From NCBI GenBank assembly GCA_034008185.1, contig CM067081.1, positions 79,876,765-79,940,764 of the forward strand: a stretch of 64,000 nucleotides of DNA, read 5' to 3'. The stretch comes from Gorsachius magnificus. Lineage: Eukaryota > Chordata > Aves > Pelecaniformes > Ardeidae. This document shows, in pieces, positions 22,901 through 35,800 of this stretch. Position 1 is the stretch's first letter. Each line of letters opens with the position of its first letter. Position numbers and translations under genes: made by a program. Below the pieces are notes generated by a model. That model did no database searches. It was not told the DNA's origin and was given only the letters and a program-made list of their open reading frames with translations.

Positions 22901-25900
22901 ATGTCTGATATAAATTACACACAAATAACCACGCAGAAAGCTTTCACCTTTAAGCTTTAGCATCTTAACCATCTTCAACAGTGGCAGAACAGCACAATAC
23001 TGGAAATGTTATTCAAATCATTGATTTCAGCTGGAAGTGGTAAAACCAGGAACTGCACAGCTTAAAATGAGGAAATGCTGTACAGTACATACTGAGTTTC
23101 TGGGAAACTGGGAAATCCAATCAGTGTTATGCTTCAATCACAAAAAAATGAATGGCAGGAGTGCATGAGGTCTGGTTTGCTTAATTACAGTGCATGGCTA
23201 GAACATATAATGTAATTTTCCTTCTGTGAGAATATTGATACATATTTCATAGTAGCAAACAACAAATGATGTGTTAATGAGTATCATAGCTTGCCATATC
23301 TGTAGGCTGAACTTGCCTTCCTAATAAGCCAGGTTACCTGACTCTAGATGAATGATGGTGCTGAAGCCACCTCTGGGAAGCAAACCCTTATGCTTGTTCT
23401 GTTGATGTCTATGGCTGTTTATTTTTGAAAGTGTAGGGAAAGAGGGAAGCAACTGTGGAGCTGGAGAGTTTCATCTTGCGATGAATATGCTGCAAAATCT
23501 TGATAAATGAGAGATTTTTGCCCAAAAAGTGAGAATTCATATCCACTTAATTTCTGCATAGTTTTTATTGGGGTTTTTTGGTTTTGTTTCATGCATGATA
23601 TTTTTCTTCTGTAAAAATATGATCTCTATTTGCGTATGCTGATAGCAGTGTGTAGCTCTGGGAGGGTATTGTTAAAGGGTGAATTTCCTTGATACCATGC
23701 CATGTTAATACAAACTGATGAGGAAAAAAAAATATTTGTATACTATATAATCTTTTTTCAGAAGTTTGGATAAGGATCCCTGGTAAAAACCATTGCAAAG
23801 TTTACTTTACATTGATGCAAACTGGATATTTTTCTTACTTTTCCCTTTCTAATTCTATTGTGTTGCACATTTTGTCTTTTTCATTTTATCATCTTTTTTC
23901 CACAAGGTACTTTCTAAGCCCTCCATTTTAGTTCATTTCAGATGCCATAAATCAATGCACAACAGACAAGACATCACTGCATGTATAATAATCTGCCTGA
24001 GTGTACAAGTCTTATGTTTTTACTTCAATGATTAATATATATTTGATTGGAAGCACATTAACTAGTGTAAAAGTAATCCCAAGTGTCATTACCGCATGTA
24101 TTTTTAATTGCATTTTTCTTCAGTGGATTTCTGTCATACTTTATGAAGGAGTTCAGTATCATCCTCTTTATTTTACATATGAGGAAAAAAGGTGTCTACA
24201 AGGAAAAAGGTATATCACAAACTTGGAATTAAATAATGAAAAAAACACTCAAGCCCAGTATTGAAATTCAGGTTGCCAGTCTCTAGCACTGTCTATCCTG
24301 CAGGTTCCTACATTTGTTAAATGTCTCCCTGATTGGCCTGCAAGGTCTCAAGACACTTGGTCCTGTGCTGAAGTACCTGTTGCAGCCATACAAGGACAGG
24401 TTTCCTACCCAGAACTCCACTGCCACCCAAGAAGCTTCTGATTTAATGATGTGGAAGAAACCTGACCAGCTGGAGTCCCTGGCACTGGCACAGGGGATTG
24501 TCGATCTGGGTCGAACATGTCCCAGGAGGGCACCACAGCTGCCAGACACACAAACACAGTGCATCAAAGCATGCCCACTCAGTTCTTCAAACCCAGCCAC
24601 TTAGGTCATCATGGGTTCTGAAGTGACCAAGCAAGAGTGGCTTAACTTCAGCCTGGTGGTTACAGCAGCCAGCTGGGAAGTGCGAGGGAGTTTCTGATGC
24701 TCAGTACCAGAACTGTTTCGGTGATAGCCTAACACAAAGTGCAGAAATGCTGTTGGGATCAGGTGAAGATCCTCTGTGACAGGTGAGAGTCAGGCTCTCT
24801 GGGCTGCCTCATGTTTCTTTCATTCCTGTCCCAACAGTGACCTGACTTTCACAGGAGGAGGGGGGAAATATCTCTGTGGACTTCTGCTGGAAGAGAGTGC
24901 TTTGCTTTGTGGGCATTTATCAGATGTATGTTTGAACTGGAAAAAGCTTGTACCATGGTCTTCCCACTTCCTTAGACAGTAAACACTAGTCTTTTATGCA
25001 AACACAGACGGAAAGCTATTGTTACCATTATTTTGTTACCAATGTTACCATTACCATCTCCTTTAGGTACCTCTGCCCCATTAGGGCCTGTCCCCAGATG
25101 TAGGCTAGCTGACACAGATTGTCAGTGAGTGCAGGCACTTAAAATATCTTTTATTATTCTCTAAACGCTATATTGGAGATAAATAGACACCTACCACAGG
25201 TGAACTGGACCATCTTCTTAGACAATATCTTAAACAATAGACAACAATATCTGTTGTCTCCATTGACTTTATACAGACATTTCCTTGGGAAGACTGTATT
25301 GCAATCATGACTTTTCTCTGTCTGTGGTACATTAAGTGTGTAAAAAGTAGGTGTATCTGTTATCTAAGATGAAGACAGTCTTCCAAACTCCATTTCAATG
25401 TTTTCCAATTGTACAAATCAGATATAAATATTAGTTTGCCAAGCCTTTCAGAAAAAGTAAACTCCCAATGTATGTGTGGTGCTAAACCTTACTATCATTA
25501 TAAAACATGAACACCAAAGAAAAAACAAATGAACTCCAAGAAAAGTATTCCAGTGTTTCACCCTTAGGCACCAATTAGAAGGATTATTTCCTTTGGTAGT
25601 ACTCTGAATTCTGAATACTACTAAAAATCGTGATGAGAAAGCTGAAAGTCTTTGATGGATGCAGTTTGGTAAGCATCCCTCCATTCACTTTCAAATAAAG
25701 GCTTTGTGCTGGTAATGTGGAGTGCACTGCAGGAGGCAAGCACACCTGAGAAGCTGAGGCAATATTCAGGACATGGCTATATATTTTTTCATCCTAAAGG
25801 CATCTTCATTTTCTGCCACTTTTACCATTCTACATTGTCATGCTCTTTCATTTCATTCTTTACAAGTGGTTGTGAGGCCACCCTGTTGCCAGATTCCTGA

Positions 25901-28097
25901 AAAGCTTTAAAAATAATCACAGTTTTAGTGATCTGGTTTACAGGGTGTCCTAACAAACAGCATGATCTAGGCAGGGACCTGGGAGTGTTGAATGGCTGTA
26001 GGAGGCATAAGAGGCAGAAGGAGGAGAGGAGTTTAATTAACTGGTTTTACCTCCTTCCAAAGAAGCATAGTGAAATGATCTCAGAAAGTTACCCATGGCA
26101 GCACTGAACTCAGAGCACTGTATGATTAAGCCTGTTCACAGTTTACTCAAAGTGTCATGAGTGTCTTGTAAAACATCCCAAATACATTAGTATTTGCTAG
26201 AAGCAACACCACCTTGAACAGATTTGTCAAACTCGTTAGTAGCATTTAGCACTGCATTTATAGTTTTTCCTATTGTAAAATAAAATAACCACAAAAAATT
26301 GATTTAAAAAAAGTTAAATCAATCTTTTCACTATTGCTGTTAAGGGATTAGTAGATGTAGCATACAGCTTATCTTCAGAAGCATGGGAAGACATAGAGGC
26401 CCTGTTCTGTCACCGCTGTCTTTTGTGTTAACTTAATATGGCCTCATTATTTCTTGCATTCTCTTTTCTCCATACCTGTGTGTTTCTCAAGCAGTTGTAT
26501 TTAGTTTATTTTTTGATGTTCTTCTTGTCAGTATAGTGCCTGACCCTTCATTACCTACATGCACAGCCTCTAACACTTGACCTTGCAGATTCCCTCAGAA
26601 TGGATAAAAACCCAGTCAGTTCTTATCACTGTACTCACCTACCTGCTGGAAAGGAATGGATGAGAACAAATAAATGAATAACTGACTTTCAGTTGTGCTT
26701 TCATCTTCATCAAGAACACACTTACCGGCTCCATCACCAGTGATAAGCAAGCTATACCAGTTGTGTGCTGAAATATTTTTATCTGTATAGGAAATCTTCT
26801 TGTAAGAAACACAAACAGTAATCCTCAGGAGAAGGCATTATTATTTAACTGATGAACTTGTCATGTTATTCAGAATAAGACTGTCTTTCCTCCTTTACTA
26901 TACAAATACCATGCATTACTACTTTGTACAGTAACGCAGAGTAATAAAAGTGGCAGAAACTGATAATGTCTTTAGGAAGAAAAAGTATATAGCCATGTCC
27001 ATGCCCTTAACACACCATTTGTACATGGTAGAATTGATTTTGAAACTTCCACATTTGTAAATCCCCATTACTTTATTCCAAGTAAAATCAGTAATAGAGG
27101 GCATAGAAATGTAGTTTTGTATAATGTCTCACAGAAATTAATTTTTCATGGCAAGGTATTTCACACTTTTTGCCTAAGTTGCCTGAGTTATCTATGTTGA
27201 AGTGACTGGTTTGATGGCAAGTGACCACGATGCTTCTTTTAGTGCTTGTTCTTCCAAGGAGTGTCAAACTAAGATGTTAAAAAATGAATGAAGATGAGGT
27301 GGGAATATGCCTGAAAAAAGTAATTATGGTTGTTACTTATGAATACATGAGTATACACCTTTTACACATGTTGATCTTGTGTTATTGGTCTATTTATTTG
27401 GAATTTTTACCATCATTATGTCTATACTAGGAAATCTCTTTTCTTAGTAAAATTGTTTTCTCATCTATTTTTATTATTCGTTCTACCCTACAGGTAAGTA
27501 ATAGTACTAAATATAAATTATTAAGCATCAGCTATTCGTGTTTGAAGATCTATAGAATACAAATATTAACTTTTCTAGAAAAGAACTTTTTTTTTGAATA
27601 TAAAATTGGTATCAGGAGCTATAAACTGAATGCTATATCAAATTTGTCTTTTGAGTATTCCGAATGAATAAATATTAATCCAGAATTTTCTTTGATATAT
27701 GACAGATTCTTTAATTCTGCAACCTGAAGAAACTAAAGGCAGATGTGGTTAATAAATACAATGTTTTGAGGATTGCACTTCTAGCAACCCTGTTAAATTA
27801 CAAATAACGTTTTTCATTATATTTGTTCCCAGACTGTAAATAGAATAATAAATAATTCAGTTGCAATATTTTTTCTCTATCTTTAGCTTTTTGTGTACTA
27901 TTAACTTCATATTAGCTGTCAATATGGAACATTTTTCTTAATGGATTGAAAAAATATATGAACATGCTTTCATTTAAAAAGAAAAATTTCCATAGCAGTC
28001 TTAATAGCAAAATCACAGACTCTGCTATGAATTTCAGATAAAATTTTTACCATTCGTCTTTTTTGCCTTAGCCTTGCACCACAGAGACAGAAAGAAA
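22901..28097. other. Unique non-coding DNA with one GC-richer block
   Basis: Most of this is AT-rich and featureless. The block at about 24290-24810 is clearly richer in G and C and carries overlapping open frames on both strands (24283-24600 minus, 24314-24604 plus). I recognise neither product, and it does not look like CR1. It may be an old repeat, a non-coding transcript or an exon of something unknown. Confidence 0.55.
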
Positions 28098-29407
28098 ATC
28101 CTATGGAACAAATCTTCCTGGAAGCCATCACAAGACAAATGAAGCATGTGATTGGGAAAAGCCAACATGGCTTCACTAAGGGCAGATCGTGCTTGACAAA
28201 CCTGGTGGCATTCTACAATAAAGCAACCTGCTCAGTTGACATGGGGCGAACAGTGGACATTGTCTACCTGGACTTCTCCAAGGCTTTTGATACACTTCCC
28301 CATGGCCTCCTCCTGTAGAAATTGATGTGTTATGGCCTAGAAAGGGGTCTGTGCAGTGGGCGGAGAATTGGCTGACAGAATGCACCCAAAGGATGGTGGT
28401 AAATAGCTCTTTTTCTAACTGGCAACCTCGTCACAAGTGGGGTCCCCCAGGGATTGATATTGGGCCCAAAGTTATTCAATAACTTCATAAGTGATCTGGA
28501 TGATGAGATCAAGTGTAGCCTGATGAAGTCTGTAGATGACATCAAATTGAGTGGGGAGATAAACACTCCAGAAGAGAGAGCCACCCTGCAGGAAGATCTG
28601 GATAGGCTGGAAGAGTGGGCTGACAAGAACCTTATGAAGTTCAACACAGACAAGTGTAAGGTCTTGCACCTGGGAAAACACAATCCAGAAGTGCAGCACA
28701 GACTGGAATCCACCTGGCTGGGGAGCAGCTCTGTGGAAAGGGACCTGGGGGTCCTGGTGGACAACAAGCTCAATATGAGTGAATAGTGAGCTGGTGTGGC
28801 CAAGACAGCCAATAGGATGCTGGGTTGCATCAAAAAGGTCATCACCAGAACAGATAAAGAAGTCATTATCCCACTCTACTCAGTGTTTGTCAGGCCACAC
28901 CTAGAATACTGTGTACAGTTCTGGTCCCCACTACACAAAAAAGATGAGGATAGGCTGGAGGGGGTCCAGATAAGGGCCACCAAAATGATCAAAGGACTGG
29001 AAAGCCTGCCATATGAGGATAGGCTGAGAGAACAGGCTTTGTTCAGCCTTGAGAAAAGGAGGCTTAGAGGGGATCTCATCACTGTGTACCAGTAATTAAA
29101 GGGTGGCTACAAAGAAGATGGAGACTCCCTTTTCGCAAGGAGTCACATGGAAAAGACAAGGGGTAATAGGTACAAGTTAATCCTGAGAAGATTCTGAATG
29201 AACATGAGAGGAAAATTTTTCACAATAGGAACAGTCAACCATTGGCATAATCTCCCCAGGGGAGTGGTTGGCTCTGCCATACTGGACACTTTCAAGACTC
29301 AGCTGGGCAGGGTGCTGGGCCATCTTGTTTAGACTGTGCTCTTGCCCAGAAAGGTTGGACCAGATGATCCTTGAGGTCCCTTCCAACCTGGTATTCTATG
29401 ATTCTAT
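28098..29407 (+). mobile_element. CR1 retrotransposon, 1.3 kb, plus strand
   Basis: A plus-strand CR1 that begins inside the reverse transcriptase at MEQIFLEAI and ends with the tail attctatgattctat. It is 5'-truncated. The protein order is as expected for CR1, but the frame is broken. Its reading MKSVDD at the catalytic motif and the consecutive stops described in the pseudogene entry mark an older insertion than the copy at 11947. Confidence 0.95.
28103..29332 (+). pseudogene. CR1 reverse transcriptase fragment, several lesions
   Basis: The piece 28103-28318 carries [14 protein letters not shown] and the motif-A segment [13 protein letters not shown], and ends at an in-frame TAG. A frame change follows. 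At 28454-28786 the motif-B context (SGVPQG at nucleotide level) leads into the catalytic segment SVDDIKLSG, which keeps both Asp but has lost the Phe-Ala before them. After NKLNMSE come two successive stops, TAG and TGA (28784-28789). The same frame resumes and runs to a TAA after ITVYQ (29093-29095), then continues in frame past another TGA to the natural end near 29332. Confidence 0.88.
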
Positions 29408-32369
29408 ATCCCTAAAATATTTGTAAGCAAAAAATTACTTAAATATTATTACATAACATTATGACCATGAATTAATATGACAGATTTCTGCAGGATGACC
29501 TACTATACACTGTATTGAACACATATCAGAGTATCTATTTTGAAGGAAACCGAAGGGATCTGTTACCAGAAAATCAGAAAATGCAACAATGTAATCATTA
29601 CAATGGACATTTCAAATTGCTGCTTTCATTGTTAGCTTTCAGTGCCTTCTGCTAGCATAAATGAGAGAAGTCTCACTTGCAAGAAAAGGAAGTAAAACTT
29701 CCTCATCAGCTTCCGCACTGTTCCCCTCTAAACATATCAATCAACATGTTCCAGTTTTACCTAATGTTGGGTACTAATGATTTTTCTAGTTAGCAGATCT
29801 CTGAGTTTCACTGCACGTGGCTGGTAATAAGAGTCCTCTTCCCAGCATGGAAGTGCTTCTGGCACTACCATAATTTTCAGTGTCATCTTGTGGGTTTCTT
29901 CCCATCTGATATTACAGAAATCTGTGTGATCATACTGGGAAACTGCATTACTTGGCATACCTAACTTTGCTCATTTTTCTTCTACGTGTGTGTATAGCAC
30001 ATTATTGCCAGACAGAAGGAAAAAAGTGAGGTCCCTCTCACTGAAGTCACTGCAGAGTTTGCGCATGCTTATGGCTCAGTCCATAGGATATCACCATTTT
30101 CACTCAAGGCATACTCGTGGGTCTTTGGGTGCTCTGCAGAAGTGGTAGACATGAAGTCACTTGTGGTGTGTGTTTTACATATATTTGTTCTTTCCTGGCA
30201 CTCTATCAGACCTAGACACATGAACTTTTAGAAGAGCTGCTGGGAGATGCTCACCCCACAAATTCCTGGCATCTGTTGGAGACTGCTGATTTATTTTCTA
30301 CCTGCTGAAAATCCCAGAGTCCTGCAGGTAGTGAAACATGCCCCTTGAACAAAACAAACTGCTAGGCACAGACTGATTTTCCCAAGTTTTAGACTCAGGA
30401 AGTCTTTTCAAGACAGACAGAACAATGAATTTAGTCACTCTTCAGGCATTTTGGTATCACAGCAGAGATCTGAACTACTGCTGACTAAAACTGGCAGAAA
30501 ATCAGAAACTGCAGAGGATCCTGATGTAGCACTGAGCCCAAAATGATGAAAGCCCAGATGACAGGCTGATGCAGCTAAGCTGCAGCCAGCATCTTTGCAT
30601 GGTGCTGTCCTAGGCTACACAGACCTACCAGTTTGCGATGGCACTTGCCTGAACTTCCTCCCTCCCTTGTTCATTTTTTGTGATGATACAATGCTTCATC
30701 AAGAATGTCCTACAGCTATCTTGAAATTAAGAATTTAGGCAGTTCAGTAGTCAAGGGGATTGGGCCCTTAGCTCTCTGTTGGCATTGCTATGAATAGCTG
30801 ACTTTGCGGACCCATAAAAGGGGATTTCATCATACACAACAGGTGCCTAAACATATCTGATCATTGTTTGAATAGCTTCAGCTACATCAAATAGGAATAC
30901 CCAACTTCAGTCAAGTACATCTAGAACTAACAAGGAATAAACTGTGCTAGCTTCTCAAGTATGTGTCTTCTGGGGGTTTAGCAGATCATATTGATTTAAG
31001 TAGTGCTGACCTTGCACTTTTAGCCATTCAGGTGTAGAAAGTTTTTAGAAATGTCTAGTAATATTGACATTGTCAATAGATGCAGCGACAGCACCAGTCA
31101 CCTTCTATAAAGTTTCTCAGTTAATCTGATTTTCAGTATATATTTTAGCAAAGCTGAAAGCCAGACAAGCCCAAGTACTATCTAGAGACAGCTCAATTAC
31201 TTTCTGCCTGAGCTGGTACACAGACAGTAATTTTCACCCACTCTCCTAACAGAAGAAACATCCCATAAAACAACAGAGTCCTTGAAACTGCTCCCTGTAA
31301 CCTCTCAGGCAAGATCCACAGGTGATATTTACACAATGATGCAGAAAACAGAAGGATGGGTAATACTTTGTTGTTTTCTTTACTTACAGGATGTGAAATT
31401 TAATTTTTTCCTGATTATCACAGGATGGTGGTACCAGGCTGAGAATATCTAGTCTAGATAGTTAGACATTCTCAGTATTAATGGACTGGAATCAGGTATA
31501 TGACATCAACACAGCAGGCTTATTCTTGCATGTCACAGTGCCAGCTCCCTACTGTAGCAGTCTGTATGACACCTGGAGCAGACAACTGATCACTGCACGT
31601 ACCTGGAAGGGCAGAGGAAAATGCACCAACATATGCCAAGCAATTTCTAATATTTAACAGAGACTTCAGATGTAGGACTTCTAGAAATATTATATCATCC
31701 CACTGCTACAGTTGTTGATGTATCATTCTCCTAAACATCTCAGAATGGCTACTGCACATGTGCAAATCATGTGCATTGTAGAGAGCACAAAATCTTGCTG
31801 TTTCAGATCTGTCATTGTTTCCATAGCTGCAAGGACTGACTGTAAGTTCTACTTTTGGTTCATTTGCCCTACTGTGTTTTTCATTTCTGTTATTTAATAA
31901 TGAATATCGTAGAAAATAAAACTTGTCCTTCCTTTCCTTCCTGTTTCACCAACAGCTTTTGCAGACTGTTGATCCCTACTTTTGCAAACATCAGTATGAT
32001 CAGTTTTTTTCTAGTAATGAAACAGTATTTATGTAGTTGCCTAGTGAAACTGTTCACATTACACACCTGCATTCTCCATCTCTTCAGCAATGAAGAGATT
32101 GCTTTTCTTCTCCCAGTTCATCAAGTAAAATGAGATTGTGTAAGACACAAACAGAAAAATTAGCTCTTTTGACAACATACTTCATTCCCCAGTCACAAAA
32201 AAGACACCTCAGTATGAGCGTATAGTTTGCTTGTTCAGTGATAAAATACGTCTTTCAGTGGTCCTCTGTGGACCTCTCCTCATGAGATCTCTGGGATGCT
32301 CTATAAAAAGTTAAATCTGAGATGCTTAGATTGAGATGACATCACAAGATTGTTATCTTAAAATACATC
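29408..32369. other. Unique non-coding DNA
   Basis: No gene or transposon is recognised. A short match to the recurrent motif described in the findings lies at 30037-30052. No open frame longer than about 65 codons lies wholly in this stretch apart from one of 92 codons at 31855-32133, which has no domain. Confidence 0.6.
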
Positions 32370-32888
32370 AGGGCATCTTCCTCCTCTACTCAGCTCTGGA
32401 GTCCTCAGCAAAAGAAAGACATGGACCTGTTGGAGTGGGTCCAGAGGACGATGTTCTAGATGGAACACCTCTGCTGTGAAGAAACGCTGAGAGAGTTGGG
32501 GTTGTTCAGACTGGAGAAGAGAAGATTCCAGTGAGACCTTATTGCAGCCTTTCAGTACTTAAAAGCGGCTAATAAGAAAGATGGGGAAAAACTTTTTAGC
32601 AGGGCCTGTTGTGATAGGACAAGAAGTATGGTTTTAAACTAAAAGAGGGTAGACTTAGACTAGATATAAGGAAGAATTTTTTTACAATGAGGGTGGTGAA
32701 ACACTGGCACAGGTTTCCCAGAAGGGTGGTAGATTTCCCATCCCTGGAAACATTCATGGTGAGGTTGGACAGGGCTCTGAGCAACCTGATCTAGTAGAAA
32801 ATGTCCCTGCTTATTGCAGGGGCGTTGGACTAGACGACCTCTAAAGGTGCCTTCCAACCCGAACCATTGTGTGGTTCTATGATTCTAC
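32370..32888 (+). mobile_element. CR1 3' end, plus strand
   Basis: Similarity starts at ttcctcctctactcagctct, which encodes LLLYSAL in intact CR1. It continues through the C-terminal reverse-transcriptase region and ends with tggttctatgattctac. Nonsense and frame changes are frequent. The 3' untranslated segment (gcaggggcgttggactagac) closely resembles that of the copy at 11947, so both are likely of related subfamilies. Confidence 0.92.
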
Positions 32889-35800
32889 GTTGTAATGAAA
32901 AGGACCTTTTCATCTCCTTTCACTGAACAGAGCTGAGGATGACCAATGCACTTTTAGATTTGCTCAAGATGAAATTAAATATATGATTGAAAGCTTGTAC
33001 ATCAAAATCAGTTTATTAGTTTTCATGGTATCTATATCAGAGGGATACCATGAAGATAACTTAGTATCATTGCTTCTTAAGCAATTTTGCATGAAAAAAA
33101 TTTGAAATGCACTCAAGTCTATTATTTGATTTTACCAAAATTATATAGTAAACACATTTTAAAAGTCTATGATTTTTTCCACTTTTCTGATATTTTAATC
33201 TTTTGTTGCCCAGCAAACTATTGAAATATTAGTTCCAGATTTATTTTTTTTTCTGTGCCTCTCCTCTCCTCTTATTACACATTAAATATTTAACAGAGGA
33301 ATAAGATAGACACAAAAGAATAAGACCATGTTTTGGTCTACTAAACCATACAGGGATCTCAAGGGTGCCTGAGAAGAAAAGAAAACTACAAGAAACTGAA
33401 ATCTCTTCAATAGATCGATACACGATTGATGCCAGCACAGCAGCTTGGAATTAATGGACAGGAGAGTTTTATGACTATGTCTTCCATAGTAGATCCATTT
33501 TTGCACAATACTCAAACCCAGGAAATAAAGCCTTGAAACCAAAATATCTTCAGCTGAACATTTTTCTAAGCAAAAGGCACTCAAGTGAAATTAATTATTT
33601 CCACACAGCCAAGGGGAACTGGGCAATGGAGCCCTTGGGATAGGTGCCACTCCTGGAGAAAAAGAACCCTACACATTTGTTAATGTATTCTGAGCAGTAT
33701 TTTTCACGTGGGCAGCTCTGCAACCTAATGAGGCACCCTGTGAAATGCATAGAGATGGGAAGTTCAGAAGGAAAAAAAGAGACTTTGTACACCTGAATTT
33801 TAAGCTTGAAGCAGTCTTTTAACCTCAGTGTATGCAAGTGGCTAACTGTTGACAGGTCCATTTATTCTGCTCCATTCTTTGTTATATTCTCTGGAAAGTG
33901 CTAAAAGTGATGTTCAGTTTAGTCTATTTGGAAGCCTGCTTTAAAATCACAGAAAAGAAAAAGGGCTAGAGGGCCAATACTGTGATTTACAGGAGCACGG
34001 CTGACATTCTCATAATGTTTACCCCAATAACAATGGGATTTTATAAAAAATCCAGCACTGTTTTACCTCCTCTTTGCATCCTTGCTTCCTGTGGCTCTGA
34101 AATGGACAAATTTCATATATACCTTTTTTGTCAGAGGCAACATGATCTGGGTAAGCAAGGCTGAGCCTGGTTTCCAGATCAAAGCCACACAGTGAAGGCA
34201 GAGCTGCTATGTGATTGTCTGCATCCGATAGTGGAGGTGCACCCACAGCTCTTCTGCTCTTCCCAGGGCACTCTGTACACAGAATCACCACCTTTCCAGC
34301 TATAGCTGTGCTCAGGATACCCCTCTGGTTCAGGCATATAACCTCGTAGCTGGCTCCTCAGGAAGCTGTTGCACGACTTCCATAACTGGAGGATCAGGGA
34401 AATCCTTCCTGACTCCAGCTGGAAATTTTATGGCTCCTTTAACACAGTGCAAAGAGGTCAATAAGCATCTGGTTCTTAATCTGTAACCAACACTCAGCTG
34501 CTGGTTCTCTTTGTATGTGTCCTCAAGCTCCATTTCTTCATGTAAAATGCGACTAACCTTACTTCTTCACAAGAATGCCAGGAAATCTACTCAAGTATAC
34601 ATGCCTTGTGAAATGTGATATAGATTAAAGAATTTCAATCTGTGATCCTCTGCATCTCTGACTTACTGCAGTATTATTTTAAAGAGGGTCAGAAAATGGC
34701 AGAAACACCTGAAAACACTGCGTTATGATGTTAGAAACGCTAGTAATGCCATACATAACTAGTTTGAAGAGCAGTACTTTGTATACTTTGAAAGAAATAA
34801 AAATACAGAACTTGATGCTTGTGACAATTGGGAAAATGCTGGAGTTAAATCAGAGTTAGAGGTAACAGTGAGTAACAAAGATAATTTTTGAAGTTAATCT
34901 TTGAGGGTATTCTAAAACAGTTTAGGTAAAGCCAGACTAAGTGTTATAATACTTAAAAGTTTAGCTGATATTACTTTAAAAGTGTTTAGTTCCCATGCTA
35001 TAAGATCTCTCTTAAAAGAATATTCCTGTGTTACTATTTATTTGCTCTTCTGCGTCATCAAGATTAAGCAATGAAGCACCAATGAATTTGGGGGGATTGC
35101 AAAAAGTTGTAGACCCATAACTTCACCCCTTTCTCCTGAGCTCTTAAATCCTCTTCTCAAAACCCAGATAAGAATACAGTATATTTTAACAGAAAGAGTA
35201 TGAAGTTTCTGCCTTTAATTGCACAATACTGAGGAGACCCAGAGCCCAATCTGTGCCAATCATAATGCAGTGTGGATTTGACCTTCGCTGTCATGGAAGA
35301 AGGCACAACAGTGATAAACATCTGTGTTCCATCTCTCTTACAGACTAAAGAGAAAATTAATGAGAAGTATGAGAACAGAAGATTTCTACAATGAGACCTT
35401 AAACACAGTAATATTTTAGCTGTTCAGGGGGCTTCAAGGAAAAGAAGAGTTTTACTGAAAAATACCATAAAAGAACCAGAAGTTAATAGAAACAGAAAAA
35501 AAAATAAAAAATCAAAACTTCAAATGGAAAGAGAAGCTGTTGTTTAAAGCCTGTAAAAATGGAATAATGAGAAAAAAAATTCAAAAATTTCTTGTTTGAA
35601 AAAGTCGTCTCTGACTTGGTCATTGCTCAGTCAGGAGAGCAATTCAATGATCCAAAAGTACTGATTTTAAAATGTTTTGATAAGTTCCAGAAAAAAAAAA
35701 AAAAAAGTAAAAATAAATGAAGAAATTATCTTCTTTTGTTAATTTCTTCTGATAATTTCTGGAAGAAATTGTCTTTCATACCTGGTTTTGTTAATTTTAT

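Noticed and set aside
28330..28866. 178-codon minus-strand frame
   Set aside because: It is the antisense of the CR1 reverse transcriptase at 28098-29407.
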